Assembly (NCBI GenBank): GCA_026874595.1 | Contig: CM049319.1 | Span: forward strand, 20,881,601 to 20,945,600 | Source of the DNA: Sipunculus nudus | Lineage: Eukaryota; Annelida; Sipuncula; Golfingiida; Sipunculidae | DNA length: 64,000 nt | Direction of reading: 5' to 3' | Shown here: positions 20,221-33,374 of the stretch, piece by piece | Numbering within the stretch: the stretch's first letter is position 1 | Layout of the letters: every line of letters starts with the position of its first letter | Position numbers and translations under genes: made by a program | The notes under the pieces: model-generated | Told to the model about the DNA's origin: nothing | Database searches by the model: none | The model's input: the letters and a program-made list of their open reading frames with translations, nothing else

Positions 20221-20240
20221 CACATGCCCCGCTGATTATA

Positions 20241-20436
20241 ACGGGCTATTATCTAAGTCTAAGCTGGCCGATGAGCGTGTCTCTGCCCAACAGGCTGCGG
20301 TCGCCCCGGGCTAGTGGTCGTGATACGGCTAATTAATTACGGGCTATTATCTAAGTCCAAGCTGGGCGATGAGCGTGTCATCTGCTCAACGGGCCGCGGT
20401 CGCCACGGGCCAGTGGTCGTGACACGGGGGCTCATT
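20241..20436 (+). repeat. 98-bp tandem repeat, two copies (outer element)
   Basis: Starts at 20241 and 20339; same units as at 2577. Confidence 0.8.
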
Positions 20437-20600
20437 TGAAGGTCGGGACCAAAAAAAGGTGGTCGTTGGTCGTGATAGCGGGGTGGTCGTGTTAACGAAG
20501 TTTTTTTATATGATAATTTATATTAGACAATTCTGGGACCAAGAAAAGTGGTCGTGTTAGCGGAGTGGTCATGTTAACGGGGTGGTCGTCTTGCGGGAGT

Positions 20601-20604
<4 letters not shown>

Positions 20605-20660
<56 letters not shown>
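20605..20660. repeat. TA microsatellite, unit 2
   Basis: Uninterrupted TA run between outer terminus and the RT fragment. Confidence 0.9.
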
Positions 20661-20665
<5 letters not shown>

Positions 20666-20685
20666 GACTTAAATTAAGGAATGGT

Positions 20686-20892
20686 GTGACTGGAGTAGCC
20701 CTTGGAAGTTTTAAATCCTATCTCTCAGACCGTACACAATCCGTCCTGGTTGGGTTTGAGACGTCAGATAGCGTACGTACCACTCAAATATGGAGTACCA
20801 ATGATGTTTGTGCTGGGTTCAATTCATTTTACATTTATCCCATATTTGCTGGTGACGGAGAGGTTTTCCTGATGAAGCGGTTGTTCGATTAA
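20686..20892 (+). pseudogene. Reverse transcriptase fragment, unit 2
   Basis: As at 3026, with one Val to Ala change in the non-homologous tail. Its inverted partner is at 21340-21451. Confidence 0.6.
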
Positions 20893-21231
20893 AGTATTGG
20901 TTCATTTAAGGCGGGACAATACAGATGCCCACGTAGATATTCAAACAAACATGTAAAACAATATTTTTTGAATTTTGTGTGCAGGCCAATAACTTCCACT
21001 AGACCCATAAATGTATAGTAGGAACGATAATGGCATCAGTAGGTTTTCATTAGATTTACACCAGCAAATATTCAATATACCTTGTATGATAAGGAGGAGA
21101 GATGAGGTGAGAAATAATAAACAAGGATGTGTGGTGAATATAACTTCTTAAAGGTAGTAAACATTTCAGGTCCCGCTGGGAAATGGTACACGCGCGTATA
21201 TGTACATATACGCGCGTATACGCGTATATTC

Positions 21232-21266
<35 letters not shown>

Positions 21267-23554
21267 GATTATATATATATATATATATAGCATATAGATG
21301 ATAGCTCATGTTGTGTGTTCTGATTATATCACCAAAATAAAATGAATTGAACCCAAAACAAACCCCTTTGGTACTCCATATTTCGGTGGTACGTACGCTA
21401 TCTGACGTCTCAAACCTAACCAGGACGGATTTTGTACGGTCTGAAAGATGTATTTAGTTAATAATCATTTGTGTGGGGACTATGATTCATTTACTCAAGT
21501 TAATCTGTTGTCTTATTAGATTAAGATTGAAGGTCCAAGGAGAATGATCTCTGTCTACCTATATTTTAGTCTCCACAGTCGGGCGCCAATTGAAAAGTGT
21601 GAATTTTTTAATCAATGTACACATCAGTTCCCAAAAGTGACCTCCAATGGAGTAATGAGGCATAAGCCTTATTCCTTAGAATGAACCCAAACCTTAACCT
21701 GCATAATATTTTAGTAATTTATTACAATAAATATCTGACTTTTTATATTTTTTTACAATACTAAAACCCATTGATGACGTCCAAAGTCATTGTATACATG
21801 GTCACATGCTCCAACAACTACTTTAAAAAGCTCCAGATTAGTTGTTTAGTGTCATAAATATGCTAAAAAATGTTACTGTCAGTGTGAGGCTACCAACCTA
21901 TAACAGTTGTCATGTCACGTGGCCACGTGGTTCGTAAAAATCAGAAGATTGCAAAATATGCAATCTTTCAGGCTGATACGTCAAACCACTCCTGAGATAT
22001 GAATGATATTTGCCAAGACATGAATGGAGGTAACGCAAAACGGGTGTAGTTGTCACCTCCAGTACTGTATTAAAAAAGTATCCAACAGCTATGGACATGA
22101 AATTACCAGCTGATACGATACACTTACTTTGTTATGTGCATGGGTAAATACTATGAAAGCGGGATTGTAGGTGGCGCCTAAGGTCTTCTGTACGACAGAG
22201 CTATTCAGGATGGATGTACATATCAAGCAACTCATGTGTTATATGTGTCTACCAAACTAAATGCACGACTGGACCTCAGACAAAAACGATTGTAGGTTGC
22301 GCGATCAGTGTACGTGAAAAAAAAACTATTTTCAATTAATATGAAAATTTCGAACCACTCCTGATGAACGTTAATCGATGAATTCTTCAAAAAAATTAAT
22401 GAAGGTGGCGCCATCTATCTTGTGTTCGAGAAAGCCGTCACCACCCTGCAAACTTTGAAATGTTCAGATATTTGTGATTTTCACCCAAAACAGACGCATG
22501 GATGAACGCAACGGATAAACGATTGTAGGAAGTGCTACCAGATAAATAAGATCTTTGACATGCAAAATTTCAGGAAAACACATCAAACGGATTCTGATAA
22601 ATGAAAATAGATGCATGCATGGATATCATGAAAAAAAACGGTTATATTAGGCGCCACCTAACTTCGTCACCGAAAAGGTACCCCTGTGACCCTATAAAGA
22701 TTATTCCGTCCAGCGGTTACATAGATCTTCGTTAACGAACGCCGCTGAAAACAAAGATGGAAGGGATTGATTTAAATAAGACAAATATTTCTCAGTTTTG
22801 TTCAGTGATGGAAAAGGTTTATATAAAATATTTTTGTACATGAGGAAATATTAAAGGTTTTTCTTTTTACTTAACGAAAATGATACCGTAATCCATGGTA
22901 AACCGTTTCATGAAGATCAGTTTTGCTAAAGGAAGATCCACTGTAAATTAGTTTATTCTGAAGATGTACGGAGTATACTGTAATAATACCATTATCCCTC
23001 TCTCATCTGTAAAGTAGGTTTTTGTTTATTCTTTTTTCATTTTGTTAATTTGCATTTCAAAATAACACTAAACACATTTGATTTTCCCTGTGCTAAGGTT
23101 CATGAATTTACAAAATCGTCCAGTACAACAATGATAACGGCTGGTATCATAATAAGGTTAGGACAACATTTCATTAAAACCGAAAATGATCACGGAGGCC
23201 CACGTCTATTCTTCCCTTTGTAAAATGAAGTAATTTGATCCTAGTGTTCTTGGCTGATAAGTGTTTATAAGATTTTTAGTTTTATTACTTATCCCATAAT
23301 TTAGTTATAAAGCTAAGATTCCATCTAAACGTCGATTCGTTTTGTGAAGCAGGCATTCCGCATGCCGGATCCGTACGTATGGAATTCTACATTATTTGTT
23401 CAGTCAATATCGATTTTATCCGCATGCCGGATCCAAACATTATGGAATGTTAGTTAACTTTCACATATTTTCAGATCGCGCACTTAATGCCAGTCTAGAC
23501 AGAGAGGAAAACACGAGAAGAGAGCGGGTTCATTTGTCATAGGATTAGCCTAGA

Positions 23555-23558
<4 letters not shown>

Positions 23559-23623
<65 letters not shown>

Positions 23624-23647
23624 CATATATATACATATATATATATA
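23559..23647. repeat. TC/TA microsatellite, unit 2 left arm
   Basis: Shorter TC part and longer CA/TA mix than in unit 1. Confidence 0.85.
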
Positions 23648-23995
23648 AGGAGACAGTATATACATGTATCATTACATGCGAAGTTAGGTATTATCCTTAT
23701 TCAGATATTAAAAATATATGCAAAAACAGCTCCTCCACAAGTATAGATGACCTTTTATTCATGTGTGCTGTGAATAAGTGGCAAGTGTCTCTCAACTAGC
23801 CTCTGTTACTCATATATTCCCTCATATCACAATGTGCTCTTTGTTGTTGTAATATAACATTACATGTGACATTTAAATATACATATCTGAGACACATGAA
23901 AAAATACATTATTACCCAAACGCCTTTCTCAGTTTGAATGTTCTGCAATGTGAACACTTTAACGATATGCACTGTTAAAAAAAAAATTAGCGTTT

Positions 23996-24988
23996 TTATG
24001 GCCAGTCAAATCTTCTGTTGAGCAATGCGTATAATTTCTCATTGAAAGGATGATAGTAAGCTCTCATCTGCTTTAGAAGACTTTCATTGACAGTAGCATG
24101 CTTGACTCCTTTCAGTGCTCCCATACACTTTTCCTCGCCGTCCTTCCTATAGCAATAAAACCCCTTTTCCTCACTGTAAAATATCATACTTGAGTCAAAC
24201 CTGCGAGGAATGTCCAGAAACTCTTCGACTTTCGCTAGTTCCACCAGCGGGTTTTTAACGAACAGGGCAGAATCTAATATCAGAAACTGATTCATGGGGA
24301 AATACTTAAAATAAGGCAGGAAACAAAGGTAGTAAATACCGAATTTGATTATTTCCGTGTTGAGATTGAGCTGTGTCCGATTATCCTGGTAACATATAGC
24401 GTCTTCTATGGTTTTATTTCTCCAGTATGGGCGGGCCGCACGCCACATTAAAAAATGTGATATGGCTCTTTGGACTAGATCCCTTAATATTAAAATTAGT
24501 TTAATATTTGGAGTTACCGCATGTAGTTTTTGCGCATTAGCATAGGAGCCATCCCCACAAAACCCTCCGGCAGCTGTCATTGTTATCTGGTCTTCTCGTG
24601 ACAGAGGCATGAGAGACCGGTACCAGTCTATGCCTTTAGTCACTGCGTCTCGGTAGGTATGAAAGCCGATTGGTGCCTGTACAATGTTAGGATGGAGTCT
24701 TAGAAAGGTTTCCATAGTTTGAGTTCCTCCTTTCATTGCTCCTAAGACATGTGCTTGAGGAAGACGTTTCATCAATGTAGATTTAGATGCATAATGTAAT
24801 GACGTGTTTGGAGACGAGGAAATTTCTTCTTGAACAACTTTTTCTCCGCCTTTACGAGCCGATATAGCTTCTTTTATTCCTGTTGCACTTCTAACCAGTG
24901 ATGGATACGTTTCTTCATACATAAATAGCCAGAGGACCAAACAAAATACGCTTACCAGAACACACAGTCTATACGGTCTCTGAACCAT
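23996..24988 (-). CDS. HS3ST-like sulfotransferase, unit 2 copy with altered cofactor motif
   Basis: 330 codons, open. Compared with the other three copies, the 3'-phosphate-binding motif reads RDLVQRAISHFL instead of RDPVQRAISHFS: Pro171 to Leu (CTA at about 24476) and Ser180 to Leu (about 24449). The arginine and the serine of RAIS that contact the 3'-phosphate in this family are kept. The proline is near-invariant in PAPS-dependent sulfotransferases as I know them, so activity may be reduced. Val replaces Ile at residue 244, as in units 3 and 4. All other motifs are unchanged. Confidence 0.8.
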   Translation of the reverse strand: MVQRPYRLCVLVSVFCLVLWLFMYEETYPSLVRSATGIKEAISARKGGEKVVQEEISSSPNTSLHYASKSTLMKRLPQAHVLGAMKGGTQTMETFLRLHPNIVQAPIGFHTYRDAVTKGIDWYRSLMPLSREDQITMTAAGGFCGDGSYANAQKLHAVTPNIKLILILRDLVQRAISHFLMWRAARPYWRNKTIEDAICYQDNRTQLNLNTEIIKFGIYYLCFLPYFKYFPMNQFLILDSALFVKNPLVELAKVEEFLDIPRRFDSSMIFYSEEKGFYCYRKDGEEKCMGALKGVKHATVNESLLKQMRAYYHPFNEKLYALLNRRFDWP

Positions 24989-25618
24989 TATGGCTGCCCT
25001 TTCGCAACGATGACCAAAGATGATATTGTCAGTCTTCGTACCAGGAATATAGGAACATAATATGTATATACGTCAATACATATATCATATATAAGGTTTC
25101 GCTTGCTCTTGTTTCGATATATGATGCTACTAAAAAGAAACAGCACCTTCATGAATTTAGTGGTTTATAGCCATTGTGAAGTTTAAGTTTGGCTCTTAAA
25201 TCAATATCTTTATTTATTACAGCCATTCACGTGTAGACAACATTATACGATTTCTGTCTGCCTGTGTACATGTGTATCTGCAAGAGCTAGTACATAGTAA
25301 TGACAGAGACCAGGAAATAGAATAAACGAATCTTTTAATAAGTTCACCCTACCTAGTGTACAATAATGCTCTACTATATTAGTAAAATTACGAAGTTATA
25401 TGAGCATATCCGGAGCGCTTACATTCGTTTCACTCTGGTGCATCTTCGGGCGGGGATAGGGGAAGTGCTATCTGAGAATCCATAATTAAAAAAAGTGTGG
25501 ACAGTATTTGCATGAAAGTTCAATTTGACTGATGACTATCACTCAGGTACCCTTACGCCACGTAAGTAAAGAAAATTATGATGTTCTGTGATTGCAGCTT
25601 AAATTATAACAAACTACC

Positions 25619-25711
25619 CACAGACGAAGTGGGCGGGACTGCTGGAGGAGGAATCCCCCTGCCCCGTGTGGACATTTATTAAAATACATACAATAAATTG
25701 TCATTTCTGTT
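25619..25711. other. Spacer at palindrome centre, unit 2
   Basis: 93 bp, as in unit 1 with one substitution (GGACTGCTGG in place of GGACTGTTGG). Confidence 0.8.
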
Positions 25712-26143
25712 GGTAGTTTGTTATAATATAAGCTCTAATCACAGAACATAATTACTTGCTTTAATATACGAAGCTTAAGGGTAACTGAGTGATAGTCAAC
25801 AGTCAAATTGAATTTTCTTGGAAATACTGTCGACATTTTTTTTTACCCATGAATGCTCAGATCTCACTTACCCATCCCCCACTCGAAGTAACGGTACTTG
25901 ACTACCTGATTGACAAACCAGATTTAAAAGAATGTAAGCGCTCCGGATATGCTAATTTTACTTCATAATTTTCGTACTACTAGAGTAGAGCGTTATTGTA
26001 AACTAGGTTGGGGGCGTATTAAAAGATACGTTTATTCTATGTCCTGGCCTCTGCCATTTCTATGTACTTGCGCTTGCAGATACATATACACACAGGCGGA
26101 CAAACAGAAAGACAGAAAACGCCGTTATATTGTTCTATACACG

Positions 26144-26543
26144 TTACCAGGAGAACCGGACACAGCTTAATCTGAACACTGAAATAAGCAAACACGGTAT
26201 TTACTACCTATGTTTCCTGCCTCATTTCAAGTATTTCCCCATTAATCATTTCCTGATATTGGATTCTGCTCTATTCGTTAAAAACCCGCTTGTAAACTAG
26301 CTTTAGTCGAAGAGTTTCTGGGTATTCTTCGCAGGATTGACTCTTGTCTGATATTTTACAGTGAGGGAAAGGGGTTTTATTGCTACAGAAAGGACGGCGA
26401 GGAAAAGTGTATGGGAGCTCTGAAAGGGGTAAAACATGCTACTGTCCATGAGAGTCTTCTCAAGCAGATGAGAGCCTACTAACGTCCTTACAATTAGATA
26501 TTATACGCATGCATTGCTAAACAGAATATTTGACTGGCCCTAG
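26144..26543 (+). pseudogene. Broken 3' half of sulfotransferase, unit 2 right arm
   Basis: Carries the same stops as the unit 1 remnant. Confidence 0.85.
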
Positions 26544-26887
26544 AACCGCTACGTTGCCTTTTTTTTCAACAGTGCATATCGTAAAAGTGTTAACATTGCA
26601 GAAAATTCAAACTGTGAAAGTCGTTTGGGTAATAATGTGTTATTTCATGTATCTCAGATATGTATATTCAAATGTCACATGTAATGTTATATTACAAGAA
26701 GAAAGAGTACATGGTAATATGAGGGAATATATGAGTAACAGAGACTGGTTGAGAGACGCCATTTATTCTCAGCACAGATGAATAAAAAAGTTCATCTATA
26801 ATTTGTGGAGGAGCTGTTTTTACCTATATTTTTAATATCTGAAAAATGACTATACTTAACTCCGTATGTAATGAAATATGTATATAC

Positions 26888-26896
26888 TCTCTCTCT

Positions 26897-26945
<49 letters not shown>

Positions 26946-26963
26946 TATATATATTTATATATA
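26888..26963. repeat. TC/TA microsatellite, unit 2 right arm
   Basis: Expanded relative to 9239-9286, with an AAATA interruption. Confidence 0.85.
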
Positions 26964-28973
26964 CACTCTAGGCCAATCCTATAACATATAAATCCGTTTT
27001 CTTTTCGCTTTTTCTCTCTCTCTCTGTCTAGACTGGTAATGTGTGTGCGATCCGAAAATATGTTAAAGTTAACTAAAATTCCATATGCACAGAACGTGGA
27101 ACCGGCAGGCGGATATAATCGAAATTGAAAATAATGTAAGATCCCATATACACGGATCCGGCATGCGGAATGGTTGCTGCACAAAACGAATCGACATGCT
27201 GGTGGATTCTTAGCTTTATAACCAAATTATTGGATTAATAAATAATACTAAAAATCTTAAAATAAAACACTAATCAGCCAAGCACACTGGATCAAATTAC
27301 TTCATTATAGAAAGGCAAGAATAGATGAAGGCTTTCAAGGTCATTTTTGGGTTTTCAATTAAATGTTTTCCTGGCCTCATAATACCAGCCGTTATCATTT
27401 TTGTACTGGAGGATTTTGTTAATTTAGGTACCTTAGCACAGGGAAAATCAAGGTGTTAACTGTTATTTTTAAATTCTAATAACAAAAATAAAAAAATAAA
27501 CAAGAACCTACTTTACAGATTAGGGAGGGATAATGGTTATATTACAGTATACTCCGTACATCTTCAGAATAAACTAGTTTCCAGTGAATCTTCCTTCAGC
27601 AAAACGCCTCTAGTCACAAAAATGATCTTTATAAAACCGTTACCATGCATTATGGTATCATTTTCGATAGGTCAAAACAAAAACCTTTAAAATTTCCTCA
27701 TGTACCAAAATATTTTATACTCACCTTTTTCATCAGTGAACAATACTGAATTAAATTAAATCTAATTAAAATCAATCCATTTCATTTTTGTTTTCAGCGG
27801 CGTTCGTTAACGAAGATCTCCTCTTCAACCGCTGGACGGAATTTTCCAAAACTTTGTATCTTGATAGAGTCACATGGGAACCTTTTCCTTGATGAAGATA
27901 GGTGGCGCCACATATAACATTTCTTTGCGTGATATCAATTCATGCGTCTGTTCTTATTTTTCAGAATCGGTTTGATGTCGGTTTGATGTCTTCCTGAAAT
28001 TCTGCATGTCATGGATCTTATTTATCTGGTAGCGCCTCTAACAATCGTTTATGCGTTCCGTTCATCCGTGCGTCTGTTTTGGGTAAAAATCACATATATC
28101 TCAGGATCTTAAAGTTTGCAGTCTTTGACAGCTTCCTCATACACAAGTGGCGTCACCTACAATCATTTCTTGAAAAATTCATCAATAAACACAAATCAGG
28201 AGTGGTTCGAAGTATCGGCCTGAAATTTTCATATCCATAGAACATGTTTTTTTTTCTCAAGTACAGTTCCCGCATAACCTACGATCGTGTTTGTCTGATG
28301 TCCAGTCGTGCATCTAGTTTGGTGAAACACACATAGCTTTAAGATACTTTTAATATACAATACTGAAGGCGCCAACTACACCCGTTTTGCGTTACCTCCA
28401 TTCATGTCTTGGTAAATACCATTCATATCTCAGGAGTGGTTTGACGTATCAGCCTGAAAGATTGTATATTTTACAACCTTCTGATTTGTCCGAACCACGT
28501 GGCCACGTGACATGACAACTGTCATAGGCTGGAAGCCTTTGTTTAACAGAAACATTTTTTTAGAATATAATGACACGAACTAAACAACCAATCTGGAGCT
28601 TTTTAAAGAAGTTATTTGAGCATGTGTCCATGCATACAATGACTTTGACTTTCATCAATGGGTTTGAGTATTGTACAAAAAATAAATAAAAAAATCAGAT
28701 ATTTATTGTTATGAATTACTAACATATTACACACGTTATGGTTTGGTTTCATTCTAAGGAATAAGGCTTATACCCCATTACTCCATTGCAGCTCACTTTT
28801 GGGAACTGATATGTATATTGATTAAAACATTCACACTTTTCAATTTGCGCCTGACTGTGGAAACTTAAGTATAGGTAGACAGAGATCTTTTTCTTGGACC
28901 TTCAATCTTAATCTTATAAGACAACAGATTAACTTGAGTAAAAGAATCATGGATCAACACAAATTAACATTTA

Positions 28974-29028
<55 letters not shown>
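28974..29028. repeat. TA microsatellite before outer transposon, unit 2
   Basis: Longer than the unit 1 tract at 11291. Confidence 0.9.
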
Positions 29029-29031
<3 letters not shown>

Positions 29032-29323
29032 TAAAACCCCGCTAACGCGACCACCTGCGGGACCAGGCAAAGGGGTCTTGTTGGCGGGATGGTCGTGTTA
29101 GCGGGATACTTGTCTGCCAATATAAATGCAGGCGATAATGATGGTATATCAAGTAAATGTTAATATGCTGTCCCTGTTTAATTCAAAATTTAAAATATAA
29201 AGAAAAATAAATAACAAACATGATTCAGAAGTTTTATTCACATAGAAATAAATCACACAAATGAAACAAATAGATTGACTTAGCCATTAAACAAGTCAAT
29301 GGGCATTGTATAAAATGTACAAT

Positions 29324-29546
29324 CTACACTCGTCCAAAATATGCCACTAGAGTTGACTGTGTCTTCAACCTGACAGTTCCTTTCAGTGCTTCAGTTTGCA
29401 GCTTTTCCTCAAGTTGACTCATGGACTGCCATAAATCAGGACAGGACTCCTGGCAGAATGCTTTCAGTATAGTTTGGCTAACAAGTTGGGCGGCAATATA
29501 AACAAGCCTAACTATGGCTGGGCAAATGAAAGCGGGCTTTCCCACA
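29324..29546 (-). pseudogene. Possible transposase remnant of outer element, second copy
   Basis: Open and identical in translation to the copy at 11621. Confidence 0.3.
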
Positions 29547-30065
29547 CAGTCCAGCACATTTGTCCAGAATATCAGCTCAACTTGAGCTGGGGGTCAGGTT
29601 ACAGCAGACTGCCATGCATGGACCCGGGGGTTGATTAATTGCCCTGATAAAGTGTTTGCCCCGGTCTGTGGGGTTCAGCAGATTAATGTGCTGCTATCAT
29701 ATTTACACAGTGCATGTGTACAGGATCTAGGAGCATGCTTGTTTCTTAGTGTTGCCCTGCTTGTTGCTGAATGGTTTTATATTTTCATGCTGGTTTTAAC
29801 ACTGTTTTACATAAAATTGGGACAATTTGAGTGTTTGCTGAAGTATTATAATGGAGTTAGTTCTTCCCTGTGAAATGTGGACTTTATGAGGAAATTCACT
29901 CACTTTTCTCCTGCATGGGAAGAACTATTCAGCTGGAAAACATGGTAAGTTGTTTTTTATCATATCCCTTCTTTAAAAAATTCTCATTGAAATGTTCATG
30001 AGGCCACCTTAAAATTATTCTGGTTTGGGCTTACCCTCAATGACATTGTGTTTAATTTAAAGTTT

Positions 30066-30654
30066 AATGGGCCCTTTGTATTATAGTTTTAAACATTGAT
30101 GTTAACCGTTCAAAATGTTAATAGGGCGTGCTTTATTTTGTAGCATAATATAATATGCAGATTACAACATTCAACAGATTTTTGAAAAACGACAAGCATT
30201 GGATTCATCTTTCTGAATTTGTAGAATTCCTTAAGAAGGAACACAAGTCAACAGACAAAATAAAATTCATCAAATATTCTAATATTATAAGGGAATTCAA
30301 GAAGAACATCATAACAAAAGATGAAGGTAAGGAAGCAGTCAGTTTACAAATGACGTTGTGTTAAACGGGCCCTTTTTTATAGTTATAGAGTGTTTAAACA
30401 TTGATGTTAACCGTTCAAAGTGCTAATTGGGCGTGCTTTATTTTGCAGTGTGATACAATATGCAGATTACAACATTCAACATCTTTCTGGAAAATGACAA
30501 GCATTGGATTTATCTTTCCGAATTTGTAGAATTCCTTAAGAAGGAACACAGGTCAACAGACAAAATAAAATTCATCAAATATTCTAATATTATAAGGGAA
30601 TTCAAGAAGAACATCATAACAAATGATGAAGGTAAAGAAGCAGTCAGCGTACAA
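30066..30654 (+). repeat. Direct duplication of intron end plus exon start, copy B
   Basis: Two copies starting about 298 bp apart. In copy B the first repeat carries some bases (ATTCTAATATTATAAGGG) that in copy A are seen only in the second repeat, suggesting exchange between repeats. Confidence 0.75.
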
Positions 30655-31760
30655 GCCATCATACGATTTGTTTTCAAACATGCTGATGATTTTAGATGCT
30701 GTGAATTGCTTGCTGCAGACATAGAGAAAAAAGTTTTAAAAACTTCAAAGAGGGATTATAGTGGAACTGTGTTAGAACTATATCGTGAAATCGCTAACTG
30801 TCAGTTGAAAAACAATACAATTAATGAATACCTAAATTCAGTTGAAATAAATGAGACAAAACTGCATACCTTGATACCTGAACACAAAGGTCTTTTTTCT
30901 CAAACAGAATGGCGAAGATTCTGCATTTTTGAACACCATTTTAGTCAGTATCATGCCAAAAATGATAGCTGTTATGAAGAAAGTCGGTCAGACAAATGGA
31001 AATATTTTCACTATATACAACAAACAAAAATTATTTCTCAACAAATGCTAATTCAATCGAAAAAGTTGTTGAGCCAACGATCCTTGCGAAAAGAGGCCAC
31101 AAACTTGGAACACGAGGTTGAGTTGATTGCTGAACAGAAACATTTGCCATGCATTCTTGATTTGCAAGTTACTGAATTTATTCAAGTTGAATTTCCTGAC
31201 AAAGTGACAAAAATTGTTTCTGTGGACCCCACTTTGACAGATGGAGTAAATCAGATTGAAATTTATGCTGAGTTGGCCAAGGGCACAATGGACAATGCAG
31301 AGATATTGCAGAACGAATTGCAGCATATTTGGCGAGAAAACATTGTGTTTGGTCCAATATTGTGTTCTTTCTACCTGGAACACTTGGGGTCTATCAGTGT
31401 GGAGCAAGACCAAACAGATTTCTCTTGCGTGATGAAGTCAAGCTAAAAAAGTTGTCAAATAACATCCATGCAGCATTCACATATCCTAAAGATTCCACAT
31501 ATGACCTTGAGTTACCACAGGATGATAGTGAAAGTATCAAGTGCAAAACATGTTTTGCCAAGGACATGCCAAAACCTCTGAAGATATCAGAATTTCAAAT
31601 TGAATGTGAATGGCTGTTGGATGTGCCACTGGAAGTACAGTTACTACTGGAATCATTCATCAACAAAGAAACTCTCTCAAAGGCAGATGACAAAGAGGCA
31701 TTTTTAAAAAAGAAATTAGCCCGTCTCTATGAAACACATGACATTTTACTTACACCTTGA
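30460..31760 (+). pseudogene. N-terminal transposon protein region, copy B, frameshifted
   Basis: Same protein as at 12758, but AAAGGG has become AAGGG at about 31279-31283. After GTCAAG-like LAK the frame changes to GTMDNAEILQ and stops at 31446. The original frame continues as an open stretch to 31760. This lesion is private to copy B. Confidence 0.75.
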
Positions 31761-33331
31761 ATAAGCATTATTTAGGCATTCTTCAGCAAGCAAACACAGA
31801 GGAGCTCTCTCTACATTATCAGAGTGTTAAGTCTGTCTTTTCTGTCACAGTAAGTGCTGGAGCAACAAGCTGTTTGACAACAGCTGAGAATAAATTGAAA
31901 CAAAAGGCTAGTGATGACCTTTGTTACTACAATACATACCTAAGAAAGTACCCTTTGGAATACATGTCTGTTGGTGGATTTGGAACATTTGATGTTAGCC
32001 TAAGGGACTGCACCATAATTCTGATGTTGGACAATCTTGTACGACTAAAATATCACAGTGATCCAAACCCTGGACAAGGGCGTTCCAAGCAGTTATGTAC
32101 CTTGCCCATCACACTACAAGGTCTACCTTGGGATGCTGCAGTGCTTGATTCGTGGCATGACTCGACAATTTGTGATGGTAGTGACAACTGTCGCTGCAAA
32201 AAACCTGTTTCATTGCAAAGCAGTGATATATCCCTCATCATGGATCTGACTACTGAGGAAGACAACTGTTTGAATCGTTTCCATATGCTTTGTACCTGGG
32301 GCTTCTCATCTTCCTGGCAGACTTCCAAGGTAGGCAATATATTTAAGTGAAAATACTTATTAGTCATTATTATTGCTGAACATCTCATTTAAACATACAC
32401 AGAAACGGCAATTGTTGGTCTACCTTTCTGCCAGTTTGTATCAACACAGAAAATTATGGAGTACTAAGTACAATTTAGATTGAAACTTTATAATTCCTAG
32501 TATCTAACAGTCAATAATAACGAAGTTATTCAATTTAATATTCTGTCTTTCAAAATAGCCACTTATTAACTATTGGTGACTTATTTGCACAAATCATCTT
32601 TTTTTCCAGATGACTTTGCAATCTTCCTCACAATGGATCCAAATGTCTCTGAGCCACCAGCCCTTGAGAGTTCCGAAAATGATATCTGCACAGATGAGGT
32701 ATAAGAAATATATATTTAGTCATATGAAATGGAGTACAAATGGACATATACAAAATATAAAAAAATTAATATATCTGACTTATAGGCAGCTGAGCTAAAT
32801 ACCTATAAATTTCATAAATCCAACTCACAATCTTTAAAAATATTATACATATCTATAAATTAAGTATACCTACAGGTTCATGATTGGGCATCTTGGCACT
32901 GGTTACAGGCTCTATTGTCCCAGTTATCAAGGACAAGTAAGCTATATTTACTTAGTGATCATGCAAGTTATTTTAATTCAGTGATCAAGCAATTTATAAA
33001 GCTTTAACTTAGAAAAAACTGTCCTCCATTTCAATGCAGTTTCTGGTGTCTCAACTTGGACCAAGTACATCCACCATTCAAGAAGAGATGGAGCTTGCAT
33101 CTGAGGATGGCAATGCCGTTGACAGGGATGAGGACGAACTTAATGACATAATGCAAGATCATGATGCTGAGCAAAAAACAGAACATGTAGAGATGGAAGC
33201 ACCAGGAACAATCAGTCAATTTGAGAATGAATTTTGTCAATTACAGGATGATAGCATGTTAAGTGAGGAGGGGGATGATAACATATCACATCTTGAATTG
33301 TCAATGCATGATCTTAGTTTGAATGATGAAG
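31757..33331 (+). pseudogene. Middle part of transposon protein with introns, copy B
   Basis: Exon borders are conserved: 31757-32329, 32610-32698, 32876-32936, and up to 33331. The two frame breaks described for copy A (at 31757 and between about 32257 and 32300) are identical here. Confidence 0.5.
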
Positions 33332-33374
33332 GTAAAACAGGTGAAACAACTAACTCAAGTGCAAAAAAGTGCAG

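Larger units (their letters stand above)
11326..20605. mobile_element. Outer transposon with nested insertion, first full copy
   Basis: The left terminus CAGTAAAACCCCGCTAACGC and the right terminus ending at 20605 are inverted copies over about 26 bp (about 20 matches). Both are flanked by TA repeats. CAGT-start termini at TA targets are typical of the pogo/Tigger part of the Tc1/mariner group, which is the reason for that tentative placement. Only 518 bp of the left side and 385 bp of the right side belong to it; the rest is a later insertion of the inner element. No full transposase remains, so the element is either a deletion derivative or was gutted before amplification. Confidence 0.6.
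21452..25618. repeat. Left arm of giant palindrome, unit 2
   Basis: Same content as 3802-7965. The first bases read GTGTGGGGACTATGATT instead of the GGATCCATG version of the other units. Confidence 0.85.
25712..28973. repeat. Right arm of giant palindrome, unit 2
   Basis: Same structure and same internal deletion as in unit 1, so the deletion predates the tandem amplification. Confidence 0.85.

Noticed and set aside
11326-20605. Outer and inner elements as one transposon with complex ends
   Set aside because: The inner 166-bp termini are bordered by an exact CACA duplication, and the outer sequences join across it, which indicates a separate nested insertion.
26792-27184. Minus-strand frame with Tyr-Ile repeats (also 44640, 62249)
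   Set aside because: Created by the TA microsatellite; its length changes with repeat number and it has no conserved domain.
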